Assembly: GCF_016808095.1 (NCBI RefSeq)
Contig: NC_068973.1
Coordinates: forward strand, 9,978,501-10,042,500
Direction of reading: 5' to 3'
DNA length: 64,000 nt
Source of the DNA: Vigna angularis
Taxonomy: Eukaryota; Streptophyta; Magnoliopsida; Fabales; Fabaceae
A model generated the notes under the pieces. It was given only the letters and a program-made list of their open reading frames with translations. It made no database searches and was not told the DNA's origin. This document shows positions 39,801 through 54,114 of the stretch, piece by piece (positions within the stretch are counted from its first letter, which is position 1; the number at the start of each line of letters is the position of its first letter). The position numbers and the translations under genes are program-made.

Positions 39801-42800
39801 TATAAAACAGTAAGGATTATTCCCACTCATTTGGAAGTAGGAACAGGCATTAGTCCTCCATGAGTTCCTGTTATTCTTACAACAAAACACTACGTTGTTT
39901 ACTTCGTTCTTTGATAGCATAGTGTAAATTTACTGCACAAGTATGTGCATTCAAATGATTAGTAGAGTATTAATAAACACCATTCCTAATCTCTCCCTGA
40001 GGCCAAAACTAGACCCTGGTGAAGTTTTCAAACTAAAACAAACGTTCTCTCGCAGATTGGTTAAAACCAGGTAAAATGCATATGCAGGCGTTCTCTTATT
40101 TTCACCAGCCAAATAAGAGGTAATCCTGAGACATCAGTTGAATATGTAACAACTAAAGCATTACTTTCGAATAACTCTGCATAAAATGTGCAATGAATAT
40201 CAGCCTCACCTTGACTCTTCCCTGTGTTTTGCATCGATTTCCTTGCTAGGTGGGTATATCGGCAAGGTCGATGGGTCACACGCATAAGGTTTTGTTTTGA
40301 AATACTGAAAGTGGTAAGGTCGTTTTATCAGAACAGAGTTTTAGAAAGAGCGCTTATCATATTTCAATGACTCACATAATCATATATTTTGCAAATAAAT
40401 GATGAATGGCTTTGTATCTAAGACTAATGTCATAAAAACGAATTGATTCACATGATGGATATCCACCAAAAAAGTTGGCAAGAGAAATCAACAGATAATG
40501 CAAGAAAGATTAATGCTATGCATAACTAATGCTATACATAAATCAAGGTCTGTTTGGTTTAAAAAACAAAATCTATTTTTATTTTTTGTTTTCATAACTA
40601 ATTCAGAAGAATGTCGGATTATTTTCACCATGTTTCTTGATTTCAAAGATTTTTACAGGAAAGAATGTAAACAAAATCCTTGTGTTCAGGGTTTCCTACA
40701 AATATTTGAAAATAAGAAGCAAAACGAAAAAAAAAATGGTATTTTGTAATTGGGTCTGTTTGCACTTTAAATAGGTGATTTTTAAATTAGTGATTTTTAA
40801 ATAAGTGATATTTTTTTAAATAAGTTTTTAAAATAATCAAAGACTTAATATGAAGATAGAATGTGCTTGTTAAAATAAGCAGACAACTGTTTATTTTTAA
40901 AATAAACAAATGAAACAAACTCAAGAAAAGCATAAATTTGTCTATTTGATTAAATAAACACCTTAAAAAATGCAAACAAACTATTGTCTAAGGTAAAAGG
41001 ATATAAAATAGGAAAAAGCTTGCCTAAACAAATATGCTGAGTATTTCCAGTTAACCACAATGTATTTCAGGAATTTCCAACAAATACAAAATTAACCTAC
41101 CTCCGATGAAAGAGCAGATGTAGCACTCCCACGTTTGTATGGTTCTACAGAAAGAAGAGTTTGTAGCAGATGTACACTGGCCGCTGGCAAATCTTTAAAG
41201 GATTGTCGAAGGCAACTATCATATGGTTGTTGTGGCTTAAATAACGTTGCATGAGGAAGTTTAGTCTTTTTCCAGTATTCATCAGGTGGTGAGCCACAGA
41301 GCTTAAAAATTTTGTGCAATTGTTCAACCTGCATACGTAACAAAAATGAATTTAGAAGAATTCCAAAATAACGAATCAAACAGTGTCAGAATTTTCATTT
41401 CCAGCTGATTCATTTATTAACCACAAAACTGATTAGCATCCGGTCTAACATTAAGGAGGATTGTCAGATTGAACTACTTCCTTTTCTGAAGATTAATGCC
41501 AATAGGTATCATACATATTCTTTAGTTTGAGTACATTCTCCACTTTACCTTTTGAAATATAGAATGATGGAAACCCTACTACTGAGCACGCAATGATAGC
41601 AAATTCTAAATGAAACTATTGACGAATTGCAGTGCAACCTCTTGCAATAGGTATGGGAACTAAACTTCAGCTCTGTTAAATATTTGACGGCAAAAATATG
41701 TAACAACTTCAGCTCTGTTTACCATTGACTCATATCAATAGATTAGCCATTTTTTTCTCACAAAAATGTAACAACTTCACTACATTAACATGCACAATAA
41801 CAGGGCAACTCATGCATTGTGGTAAGGCTAATACCTCCGTTCTCCCCTGAAGTATAGGCTTCCCGACAAGTAGCTCCGCAAACACACAACCAACACTCCA
41901 GAGATCCACGGCCGGACCATAGTCCGTCGAACCAAGCAAAAGCTCTGGCGGCCGGTACCACAAGGTAACAACACGACTAGTCAGAGGTTGCCTGTGCCCA
42001 GAACTGACATAATTCGCCAACCCAAAATCCGCTACCTTCAAAACCCCTTCATTATTTACCAAAAGATTCGACCCCTTAATATCCCTATGCATGACTCCCC
42101 GCAAGTGACAGTGCTCAAGACCAGCCAACAACTGCTTCATGTAGCACTTAATCTGCTCACACAATAAAATCATTCCACCCATTCAACAATAGAATCATAA
42201 ATCATATCACACCCCCACAACAATACATTAATTACTTGTATTACTATTACTAAAAAAAACTTGGATAAAGTATCCTAGTTACTTTTGGTACTTTAGTTAA
42301 AATTAAAGTTTCATTCTATTCTAAATTAATATTACTCAACTGTTAAAACTAGTTCATGGGGTAAAAGTTGTCTTCTATTTATATCTCTAATCAATATAGA
42401 ATCTCCATCGTACATCCTCATTTCAAAGATTAAACGGCTTGAACAGTAAAATTTGTAAAAGTGAACATCACAACTACGAATGATCTGACAACGACCTATA
42501 AATTTAACAACAGTTGCCAAAATAAACTGCTGCAATCTAAGAATTTTAGATTTTGACTTAACCGAAAAACTAATTGATAAAGTCATAATCATAATTACCC
42601 CTGCTTATATAAATGTATACATATATTCTTTTGCCCGTATTCACAGGTGGATATGAGATAGAAACGAGACTCACAAAAGAAACCTGCTTCTCTGTTTCTT
42701 TGAAAATATGATTGGTTTATTACCTGTGGTTCAGTGAATTTGATATCAGGGGAAGACAAGAGCCCTGTGATGTCATGCTCCATGTACTCAAAGACGAGGT

Positions 42801-43498
42801 AAATGCTACAGGACAGCCTCGAAGTAATCAAGCCCTCAAGCTTTATTATATTGGGATGATCAAGGCGTCGCAGAATCAATATCTCACGCGCCATGAACCG
42901 CACACTCTCCGGTTCGAAATTGTCGAACCGCACCTTCTTCAATGCCACTATCTTCCCCGTCTCAAGCTCCCTCGCCCGAAACACACTGCTATACGTTCCC
43001 TGCCCTATCTGTCAAAATCACCAACCTCCAATCAATTTCTTCATCATCATCATCATCTTAATAATAATACTTATATTAGAATAATAATAATAATAGTAAT
43101 AGTAAATTAACAATAAAGTTAGTTTAACTTTTGTTTATTTGGTGACGGTTCACCTTCTCAAGTTTTTCGAAGGCATCGGCGCAGAGGGGGACCCAGCCGT
43201 GAATGGCTTCGCCGGCGACGGCGCTGAGCCACGCTGGCCAGCCGGCGGCCACGTGTTCTCCCTGCACGTACTTGTGAAGGTTCCCCAACCTGAAGCTCAA
43301 CGATTCACAATTGGAACTCGTTCTCCCCGACTCACCGACCTCGCTCTGACTCGCTCCCCCCGACTCGGTCCTCTTCTTGCTCCTCTTCTTCTCCTTGCGC
43401 TCCGACTCGCCAAGAACCGCAGCATTGCTCCGAAACGCGCCCGAGTGGTCAATCGCCGGCGTCACGGACACCGCCTGCTTCGAGCTCACACACCCCAT
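36871..43498 (-). CDS. CDK-like Ser/Thr protein kinase, N-myristoylated (IBS1/CRK-like)
   Basis: Exons: 43154-43498, 42724-43008, 41835-42152, 41101-41328, 40210-40304, 39128-39215, 38484-39014, 37357-37489, and a tentative last exon 36871-36881 (three codons, EIW-stop). The first eight join in frame with GT-AG borders, giving about 677 aa, near the usual 650-710. MGCVSSK at the start is an N-myristoylation and palmitoylation signal, so membrane attachment is likely. The kinase domain begins at residue 116 (IGQGTYSSVF), with VALKKVRF, catalytic MHRDIKGSNLL, DFGLANY and the activation segment SRVVTLWYRPPELLLGSTDY. The helix expected to carry PSTAIRE reads PESVRFMARE, typical of this plant subgroup rather than cell-cycle CDKs. 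A Ser-rich tail ends with the conserved VDELLERHERHIRR and SWFQR. The target is unknown; relatives act in defence-priming signalling. The 3' end is the only doubtful part. Confidence 0.93.
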
Positions 43499-46400
43499 GG
43501 ATCCGGGTCGGATCCTGAACCCAATTCAAATTGCCACACGCAGTCTACGCTACGCGTCTTTTATACTGGTGCGAAGAAACGAAGAAACAAAGCAAGAAAG
43601 TAAAGCGACACGAAGCGAAGCTGAGCAAAGCGATGCAATTAGAGAAACGCAGAAAGCGAGTGTCGCTTTGTGTTCCTCAGTCTGACTGCCGCGGCAATTA
43701 CGGGAGACTGGGGGAAAAGAGATTTAATGAGGAAGGAGGACTATAAATTTTAAATTTTTTTAAAATAAATAAATAGAAACACTACAAAGTGGATCCACTG
43801 CTACCTATAAGCAGAGGCTTCAATATGCATTAAAAAAATGGAGAAAAATTGGATAAAGTTAACCAACAATAGGTAGGCAATCTTACTAGATCACAGGTAA
43901 ATATTATTTGGATACGCATTTATATTTCATGAACTATTTTATTGTGTTGATTACAAAGGTAAAAATTTAGTTTTACTTTAAAAAATTATTTTAATCACCA
44001 GAAATAATAATTTTTTTTGGATAAAACTGTTTCATTTATCTTTAATTATTTAACATCATATAAAATTGGTCAATGAACATTTTCAGTAAAATTATTTACC
44101 ATAATTTTGTAGAAATGAAAAGAAAAATATGAAATGAGAAAGCCTAGATCAACGGAGGGACCTATAATGAGAAAACAGTGAGTGTAAAAAATGGTGTTTG
44201 GAAGACCTTATATTCTTTACATTTGTTTGCATTCGTGTTTTGTTTTCGTGTTGTGTTCGTTGGGTTGTTCCCAAATGGCCAAGGGAAGGGGAATCCATGC
44301 ATGGCAGAGACTTGGCTTGCAGTAGTTGTGATGTGTTGTGGGCATCTTCTTCTTCTATTGCTTTGGATTTTGTGAAGCGCGTGTGAAGTACGTGTTCGTG
44401 TAACTCACTGATTCGTTTACAAATGATTATTGATTAATTATTTAATTAATATTCTGTTTTGCTTTTCACACTGGTTGGTTGGTGTTGACTTGAAGGATAC
44501 TTGATTTGTCTCCTAATTCTTAATTTTGGTTTTCTTAATTTTAAATTTAGAGGTTTTACCACTTCACGCCATGGTGGGGATGTGAAAGAGAAAGATTCAG
44601 AAACATCCACTTGATTTTTGTTAATATGGAAGAATGGTTAAATAGGTAATTTGATTTTATTTATGGGAAAAGATGAGAAAGAAAGGAAAAGGGAAAAAAA
44701 AATCCATGAATGAGGTGTAGACTTTACATTTCTAGATCTTCTTTTCTTCAACCTCTCCTACGGTTCCTTCTCACCTCTGACAATTCCTCTTTACTTTCAT
44801 CAGTCTTATGGCCCACCCATTACTGAGTTCATCTTGAAAGGTAAAACAATAATAACAACACCAACAAGAGTGGGCCAAGCATCTCTATGGTACCAAATTC
44901 TTCATCGTGTGATGCCACTCTGGAAATGCAGAATATATTGGTCTAATTTCCACCGTGTTCACATTCACCCTTCTCCAACTTGGAATTGAATTCATAAACA
45001 AATCTAATTTGTAAAACTCTGGGAGCTTTCGGATGTGGGACTTGGAAAATTCAAAAGTGGGTGTGATGGGTGGTGATTAGGGTTGGAAGATTAAAGCGCA
45101 CTGAATGAATAGTTTGGGTCCATCATGTCACAGAGGAAATCAGTCCAATTCATCTCATTCCAATTTGATTATCACAAATTAAATCTCTAACTGTTGCCAT
45201 TGCCACTTCCATTCCTCACACAAACCAGAGCAATGAATGGTGTTAAAGTTCAACACCTAAATCATCTCTTTTATTTGTTGCGTGTTTGGTGGAGGGGGTG
45301 CATTTATTTTTAATAATGAAATTTTATTATAGAAATATTATGGTAGTTATAGAAAATTCAAAGTTATATTTATTTTAAAACTAATACCAAATAATATGTG
45401 GCCTGTTGTACAAACTTTTAACGTTTTTATTAATATATTATTATATTATTATTATTATTCGCGTACATAATGACGGTGCATGTTACTTAATAACTTGTGT
45501 ACTTCTTTAAACCTTACCATAGTCACATAGTTAAATACTTTACACAAAATAATTACTTCGATGCTAAGATTACTAATGCGAGCTTAATTTAATTACATGA
45601 ATCCTATAGTTAACCTATATATTAATGTTTAAAATATTTTCTTCACGGATAATTTTTCTTTACAAAGTCTACTCCTTCAAGGGACGGTTGTTCGTACAAG
45701 CGACTACGTTTGCATAAACAAGTTATACGTAATGTGATATAACAATCAATTTTATCAAGCAAACGTTTCTTAGTTTGAAAAACATTCTTAATAAATCTAC
45801 ACTAAAAGAGAAATAGAGAAAATAACATAAGTATGTTGAAAGTACCAATAATAATTTTACGCTGGGTTGATATATATTTAACGAGTTTATGCGTACAATT
45901 GATAGATATTAAATTCTTAAAACAAGTTTAGAGTAAGAATTATGTTACTTTAAATTGAAATCAATTTGATAGTTTCTTGAAGCTAAAGTACATATTTTAA
46001 TTTTTTTTTTCTTTTCGGTTTTTGTTTTTTATTTATTTGTCAAATTGTTCATACAGATTTTCCTTGGGAAACGACGTGCCGACGAGCCGTTTCATGAATA
46101 AGTCAAGCAACAAAGCTTCTTTCAAATCCGGTGCATGCTAATTAATTCCCTATAATTGAACATTAATTATTATAATGAGAGTTTGCACTTCAATTATTTT
46201 TTTGGTGATTAATTAGTCTCGAGAATGTTAACACAATCAAGAGTTCAGAATGGTGAATGTCTTTTATGGAAGCTTTAAAAGTAATTAAGCATGGTGAATC
46301 TATGGATTTACAGTGAAAGATGAAAAACATAATGATTTACACGTGGACCTCTTTACATTGCCCTTCTAAATTTCAGTATTTTTTGGTTAGTCATAGGCCA

Positions 46401-47117
46401 CTCACTGCACTATATTTCTGTAACAATTTAATGCTAGCAAGTCTTTACTATTTAATGTAAACAAAACTTAAAAGTATAAAGTGAAATATTTACCATTAAA
46501 CACAAAGCCTACGAAAAAGGTATTCAGAGTTTGATTATATTAAAACTGCTTTAATTTGTTAATATCACTTCTAAGTAATATTAATTGATTAATTCATTAT
46601 TTTATCATATTAAAACATAAAGATTCATACTACAACTAATTTTTAATGATTTTAATAAATTACATGAACAACTTAATTGATTAAAACAAAAAGACTTGAC
46701 GTACTAACTAATTTAAGTTATTTTAGTCAATTTAATTGATTAAAATGTTTCTCGTAGTCTTTGATCAACTAAGATCATTTTAACATATTAATAAATTAAA
46801 AAAGTGTTTCAGGAAAACAAGTTCTAAAATATTTGGAGAAGTTTTTTTTTCTGTATAATAAGATTAAATCAAGACAAAACTTACAATAATATCGTAATCC
46901 ATTAAAATTGAGCTAAATCACTTACAAATCTTCCCATATTATTTAATGATTCAAATTCTTATAGAAAATTTAAAAAATAATTATATTCATCAAATATTTA
47001 AACTATATATCCATACATTTAATAATTTTATGACGTGACTATTAAAGATAACATCATGTTTCTTTCAAAACGGATGGTACTTGTCTATTTGCTACCCAAC
47101 TCGTTAATTATTGAATA

Positions 47118-47120
<3 letters not shown>
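43499..47120. other. Upstream region of the kinase gene, otherwise empty
   Basis: Presumed promoter and leader near 43500-43740 (GA-rich), then AT-rich DNA. A short open frame at 44178-44375 has no recognisable features. No transposon domain seen. Confidence 0.4.

Positions 47121-47162
<42 letters not shown>
47121..47162. repeat. (AT)n microsatellite
   Basis: 21 uninterrupted AT units. Confidence 0.95.
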
Positions 47163-47165
<3 letters not shown>

Positions 47166-49735
47166 AAATATATTTAAAAATTAGTCTTTATAATATAAAT
47201 TTAGATAAAAAAATAATTTTATAGTATAATTCAAATAAAATGGCACACGAAAATATTACTCCAAATAAAGTTATTCTGTAAGTTGCACAAAAATATAAAT
47301 TTTAAAAATTACTTTTCAAAAAAGTAACTTCAATCTCATATGTCTACATAAAAAAATAAAATATATAAGATTAAATTCTAAAGAATTCTTCACTTATTAA
47401 TTTTTTTACTAATAAGTTTATTTTAATTACATGATTGGTAAAAAAATATCCAAATTCATTAGGATACCATAATATTTCACAATAACAAAATCAATTATTA
47501 TAAATGACATTTTAATTACGAATATAAATTTGTTGGTAATAGAAAATTTTTAATGAAATTACGAGCAAACGATCTTGTTCAAAATTATCGACAACAATAT
47601 TTGCTGGTAAGATTATATGTGAAATTGTTGAACAAATATATGTTAGTGTTGATAGAAGCCCTTTCTTATGAATTTATTGTTTTTGTTGATAGAGAAGCCC
47701 TTTCTTTAGCCTTCATAAATCAGAAAACATTTTTGGGTAGGGAGTTCATGGCATGAGTGAGGAGTCTTTGTGAGTTGAGGGAGGTTGTTGCATTTGTTGT
47801 CGCTCCGATTGTCAAGGGACTCTGTCGCGTTTGTTGTTGCATTGATGGTCAAGTTAAGCAGACTGATTGATTGTGAATTGGTTGAGGTTTTGTTGGTTTA
47901 TCTCTTTATTGACAAAGAAATAGATCATGTAATTTATAGTTGGGTATGAATTGGGTATTAATTGGTTTTTTTCTTGCTATAATCTTTGAATGATTAAAGT
48001 TTGTTTCACGGTGTGTTTGGGGTATGGTTTTGGTGATGGTGTTGCAGCCTTTGGAGTATGTGGAGTTTTTGATAAGGGCTTTTAGGGTTGTTGTAGGTGT
48101 AGGTGAAATCGCCAAGGTGGTAAGGAAAAATAATACAAAGAGTGAAGTTGTTAGCATGATAGGCTCAGTCAAGTCATTGAGTACGTTGATGATCAAAATG
48201 AGAGAGAGAAAGAGGGGGAGAAGGAGAGAGAAAGAAAAACACTAAATGAAATGGAGGTTAGGGAATAAAGAAAAGTGTAGAGAGAATTTTTGTTATGATT
48301 GAAGCAGTAAGAAACAGGCTTTGTGTTATATTTATAACATAAGAGGACAATAAGAATGAAGATTAGAAACCTTGACTTAAGGTAACTAAACTAATTTAAC
48401 ATTTTTTTGTGTAATACCAAAATAAAAATAGAAATGTATGGTTATTTTATTATTTAGCTAGCATTTGCACTGAGGAATGAGTAATGCATTAACTAAACAT
48501 AAACTACTTCATAAGTTAACTAAAACTATATGAATATTATGAATGGAAAGATGCAACATAGGTAATAGAGTGAGGTATTTACAATGAAAGTATGTAGAAC
48601 TTGAACTAAATGACTAGAAATCATTGATACATGTATTTACAACAAAATAGAACCAAAAGAAATGAAAAATGCAACTAAAACAAGTAAATGAACAATCCAA
48701 TGTAGAAATAATGTTATGATTGATGTACAACATAGGACATATTCAGTTTTCACAAATGAATGATGAAATGAATGTAGATGCAAAACAACTGAGTTTAACT
48801 CCAGTTAAACATAAAAAGTGGAATGAATTGAATTGATGTACTATACATAAAGATCACAAAATCATAACCTTAACTAATATAGTTTAAGCATGGTAAAGTT
48901 AGCCTTCATGAAGTGCAACACCCCTTTCCTTTGATCTTCAATGGTCCATTGAGTTGCTAGCATGTGAAAACAACTATTATCTTTGATCTCCACGACCTAA
49001 AACAACAATTGAAGTTTTAGATTGAAAAGTCAACCCTTAGGTCAAACATACCTCTTTGATTAGTCACTTATGCACTAGCTTGCCTTTCTATTGTAGTTTT
49101 CCTTTAATTTTCCTTTCTTCAGCCTTGTGCAAGTGCATTTAGCTATCCTTGAAGGTATCCAACAGTTGGCACCTTAACAAGTTGATTTGTAAAAAGTCAA
49201 TTATGAAGTCAACTTTAACATTAATTGACTAAAGCCTTTTCACCCAACGCAATTGTTGGTGTTTTCAATGAACTAGTTTGCTCGTGGTCAGGCTCATTCA
49301 ACCCTTCTTGATTCCTCTTTTGATTCAATTTAGCTGCATCAATAAAAGCCACACAAGTTAGTCACTTTAATTCAATAATAAACGCCTAATCCAAGCTATT
49401 TGAATATATTAATTTTACTAAACACCTAAAACAAATCTTACAACTAAATTCTAATTAAACAAGACTCTAATTGAATGAGACTACTTCTAATGTAATGTAC
49501 TCAAACTATTATGATTTTAACAATGCAAGAAATCTATTTACTAGACTAACTTTCCTAATGAAACTAGACTATCAAGATTAAGTCACCAACTAAAGTCCTA
49601 ATTGTTATAAATACTAAACTAAAGTACTATAACTAATGTCTAATTATTCAACCCTAAAAAGATACACTAAAATCACCTTATTGATATGAATTATATTCTA
49701 ACTATAATTATATATACATTAGAGAAATAATGAGA
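47163..49735. other. Intergenic DNA, nothing recognised
   Basis: A G-rich stretch at 47740-48260 ends in a GA-rich run (48200-48235). Short frames on both strands there match no family I know. The rest is AT-rich. Confidence 0.35.
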
Positions 49736-50440
49736 CTATGTGGAGTGCCTACCAGCACATTGTTAGATTGGGATCCTAGATTTACATCTAGATTTTGGCA
49801 AACTTTGCAAGATGTCCTAAGAAGAAGATTGAGGATGAGTTTGGCATATCATCATCAAATTGATGGCCAATCATAAAGAACTAATTAGTCTTTGGAAGAT
49901 TTGCTTAAAACATGTGTATTAGACCATTTAGGAGGCTGGGATGAGATGTTGCCTTTGATTGAGTTTACTTATAATAATATTTATAACACAAGTATAACCA
50001 TGACCCCTTATGAAGCTTTATATGATAGAAAATGTAGAACTCTTCTATGTTGATACCAATATGGAGAATCAATGCTTGTAGAACTTGAATTGTTGGAACA
50101 AAGAACAAAAAACATAAAATTGATATAAGAAAGGATGAAAGCTTCGTGAGTAAAAAAAAAGTTGTATGTAGATAAAATTAAGAGACCCTTGGAATTTGAA
50201 GTTGAAGTTCATGTCTCTTTTAAGGTAACTCCTACTACCAATATAGGAAGGGCTATCAAATTTAAGAAACTTTCACCCAAGTTTGTTAAATGTTATCAAA
50301 TTTTAAGAAGAATTGGTCCTATGGCATGTGAAATTGCCCTACCCCATTAACTAGCAAATTGATATAATGTGTTTCACATCTCTCAACTTAGAAAGTACAT
50401 ATCTGACTAAAGTCACATCTTAAAATCAGACAATATGAAA
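49736..50440 (+). mobile_element. Ty3/gypsy integrase remnant
   Basis: Broken frames read DPRFTSRFWQTLQDVLRRRL, SLEDLLKTCVLDHLGGWDEM and PLIEFTYNNIYNTSI, then the integrase C-terminus (VHVSFKVTPTTNIGRAIKF) and the pol tail NVFHISQLRKYISD. At least six stops. No LTR is attached. The tail is more complete than in the remnant at 17320-18400. Confidence 0.9.
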
Positions 50441-51869
50441 ATTACCCCCTTAACTTAGCAAATTGATATAATTGTTCTTCAAGAGTTTCTTTTATTTCTT
50501 CTCTTATTACTCTAGAATCCAATATTTTTCATCATCCTTTTTCAAAGATTAAAGTAATAGAAATAATCCTTGCAATGAGTTCTATAATCTGCTATGCTAG
50601 TTTATATCTAGGTGAGTGTAGTTTACCCTTTTAAAAAATCATTCCAATCTTTAATGGATACAAAAAATTTTGGGTTGAATGTGATTTTTCTATGTTTTAG
50701 ATGAATCCTTATTCAATGATGTTCATGAATTGCAATTTGATCATCACAAAAGTTTTGTTGTATTTATAGGTCAAGCTTAAATAGTGTAATGGTAACACTA
50801 AAAAAATGTTAGAAACTCCTTCTTTTAAAAAAATTATAAAAGTTTATGACTATTAATTTATATGGTTACGATCTTATTTAATCTAACTAAATTATATTTA
50901 TTTATATAAATGAGATTTTCAACATATTAATTATATATAGTACAGTAGACATGGTATACAATTTTAATTTTGTTAATTGAGATATTTTATTTTTAAGCAA
51001 TTAGAAAAAAATAATATAATATCTTTATTATAAAATTTTAATTTTATTAATTTGTTTAAACTTCGTTAATAATTAAAATAATTTAATATATGTTGATCTT
51101 AATAATTGTTATATACATTAAAAAAATTAAAGTTAATATATAATTAACTAACTATTAAAGATATTAAATTTATAAAATAACTGACAAATATTTTTTAAAT
51201 ATTAATTTTATATTAATATTAATTTTTTTAATAGATATATTAAAGCCCAATTACATGTTTAATTTGTACTAAGATTATAATTTTTTGTTGTATTAAAAAT
51301 AAAATTTAAGTGTGGAAGCTTTTGACTGAAGTTTCATTATGATAAAGTTATTTAGGGTCGTTTTAATCCTTTTAACATGTGGGGTCTGTGTGAGATGTGC
51401 CATAATTATATTAAGCCTCCTTAATTATAGAATACCTTTTGCACCACTCACCCAAAGAAGAAGAATTATAGTAAGGTATAATTGTTGCTTCCCATGAGTT
51501 AGTCAAAATATTTCCCTTTGAAGCTCAAAATCAAACGCACCCATAAAAATCACAAAAAGTTTAAATACCAAAACATAATTTTATCTGGATATAAAAAGTA
51601 CCATCTCATCATCAATGTGATTTTTTAGATTCTCATGCTTTTAATCATTTTTTGTTAGGCATTAAAGGGGCTAAATGTCACCAATCATTTTACAGCTTAT
51701 GTATTTAAGGTAACTTTTATAAGATCCAAAAATTAGTTATTTATTTATTTGATTAAATTATAAACTATTTTTTATTAATATAAATTATTTAATAAATATT
51801 TTAAATTAGTTTATTTTAGGAGGTTTTTAAAAAAAATTATTATTTTTCCTTTATTTTTTATTACTTTTA

Positions 51870-51922
<53 letters not shown>

Positions 51923-53550
51923 CGTGTTTGTAATAAGATTTTCATGTTTAAAATATTGAATACTATATATTTATTTGAATTGCTTTACTATTTTAATATT
52001 TGATACATTATTGTTTTAATTTTTTATGTAATTTAAATTTTTTAAAAGAAATAGAAATTTAATTTAAGAAATACTCATCAGATCAATTTGTTTCAACGAA
52101 ATGAATCATTCATACAAAAAATAGATATGATTTAAAAAAAAATAAATCGAACCTCTAACAATTTAAAAAATAATATTTATTTTTAAAAATTAAAAGTTAT
52201 AATTACACAAAAATATTTTAAAATATATAAATTTTATTTACATAATAATATTATTGTAATTACATGTATTTTTAATTTATTTTAAACTTATCAACTAGTT
52301 TATCAGTTAATTCTATCAAATGCTAGTAATTCAATCAATTATTTGTTTGGGTATAAATATATAAATTATAATAAATTATAACAATATCAATTATTGAATA
52401 ACTCTTTTTTTTTTTCAAATATATCCTGACAATTGCATATATGAATAAGCACTTTAGGAGGGAGAAAAAAACACTAATTGTTAAGATGAAGGATTTGGTG
52501 TATATTAAGTGTTATTAGATGACAATGTTGATACAACATATCACAATTACTTAATTTGAATATGTTATATAATTGTTATAAACATGAAGTGAAACTATGT
52601 TCCTGCTAGATCTGGTTTGTAGACAATTCAGAAAGATTCAAATGTGTATATTTTTAATGATGTATAAAGATTTATTTATAAAGATAGAAGTAGTTATTCT
52701 TCAGTTTATTGTTTAATGATATTGAGATACTGAAACTATTATTATGATTTCTTATTCTAAGTATGTTCCAAATTCGATATCCAAACTCAAATTTTACTAA
52801 CTTTTTGTACTCGTTATAGATATCGATATTTGGTATCCTATAATTAGTTATTAGTCTGGCATTTGTTTATATTAATGTTATATAAAGAAATATAAAATCA
52901 ATACCCTAACTTACAATAAATTGGCAATTGTTTAGTCCATGACATTTATAAAAAGTTACATTAAATAATTTACCCTCTTAACAAATCATAATCAATTTAA
53001 TCCTAATTATAAAAACTCAATTAACATTGTTTTCGTGATTGGTGCTAATTGATTACTTTCTTTCCTCATGATATTTTATAAATATAATAATAATAATAAA
53101 AAAGTAAAAACTATAATATTATAGAATAAGTATTAAACACTTTACGTATATTTTTTTTAAAGATGAAAATGTGACTCGTCCACAAGTCACATAACCCATA
53201 GTTCATGCGGACCAATACTCGCATTTGGTTTGCATTACTTAAATTTCCAAAAATCTAACAACTCTACCAAAACATATTGTGTGTGGTTTTTTTTAAGTAA
53301 CCTGTTCGTTTTCTAGTTCTTTCGGAAATAGTTCATTCATCACAGATAACACTCATGAAAAATATTTACTTTAATAGTAACAATTTTATTATTAATAATA
53401 AATTTTTTTGAATGAAAAATATAACAAATTTATATAAAAATAAAATGTGGAAAGCTAAACAAAAATTTTTGATAGAAAATTGTGGTAATTTCAAGAACAT
53501 GGGTTCAAACTTTTTTCTACCTTTTTGTTAAAAGAAAATTAAAATATTGA
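50441..53550. other. Very AT-rich DNA
   Basis: No gene supported. Contains an AT microsatellite (51877-51920). A segment from about 51710 (AGATCCAAAAATTAG) resembles the start of the block at 55884 and may mark the left part of the same LTR family. Confidence 0.4.
51877..51920. repeat. (AT)n microsatellite
   Basis: About 22 AT units, uninterrupted. Confidence 0.95.
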
Positions 53551-54114
53551 TAGTGGATGAAGCACTCCATGTTTTATGTAAGGACCTATATTTTTAAGGA
53601 TAGGTGGGGTTACGGGTGCATTATTAGAATGCAATTATTGAAGTGTAATTATGAGGGGAGGGGAGAAAAGGAAAGGGGCATTTACGGGGGAGCTTGGCAA
53701 CAAAAAAAAGAGGGGTCTCATTTCTTTGGCATGGGGGAGAGCATCCAGGGGAAAGGAACCCTTCCTTCCTTCCATTTTCAACCGTCCATGAGTCCCAAGA
53801 GAAACAATACTAACTTCAGAAATACTGAGAGAAGGTTTTGGGTTCTGTAAATTCGGAAGGAGTGGAAAGGCTTGCTGCAGATCTGGGAGAGGTGAAGCGG
53901 AGAGCGTCCGGAGTTGCAGCTGGAAGTCTTGGAGAAGATAGATTCAAATATTTTGCAAAGGAAGTCTTCAAGAGGTAAGGGGAGTTAGATTTTATTCGTT
54001 TGATTGTTGAATGATGCTGTGTTTGATGCAAATCTGGGTATTTTTGGGTTGAAAAATGAAGTTTCTGAGTTTCTGGAACATTGCACGCGATTCTGCAGAA
54101 TTCTGCAGAAACGC

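Noticed and set aside
43139..43603. Plus-strand frame of 154 codons
   Set aside because: Antisense to exon 1 of the kinase, whose frame, splice sites and motifs are clear.
44178..44386. Short gene upstream of the kinase
   Set aside because: Two overlapping short frames, no homology, no splice or promoter evidence.
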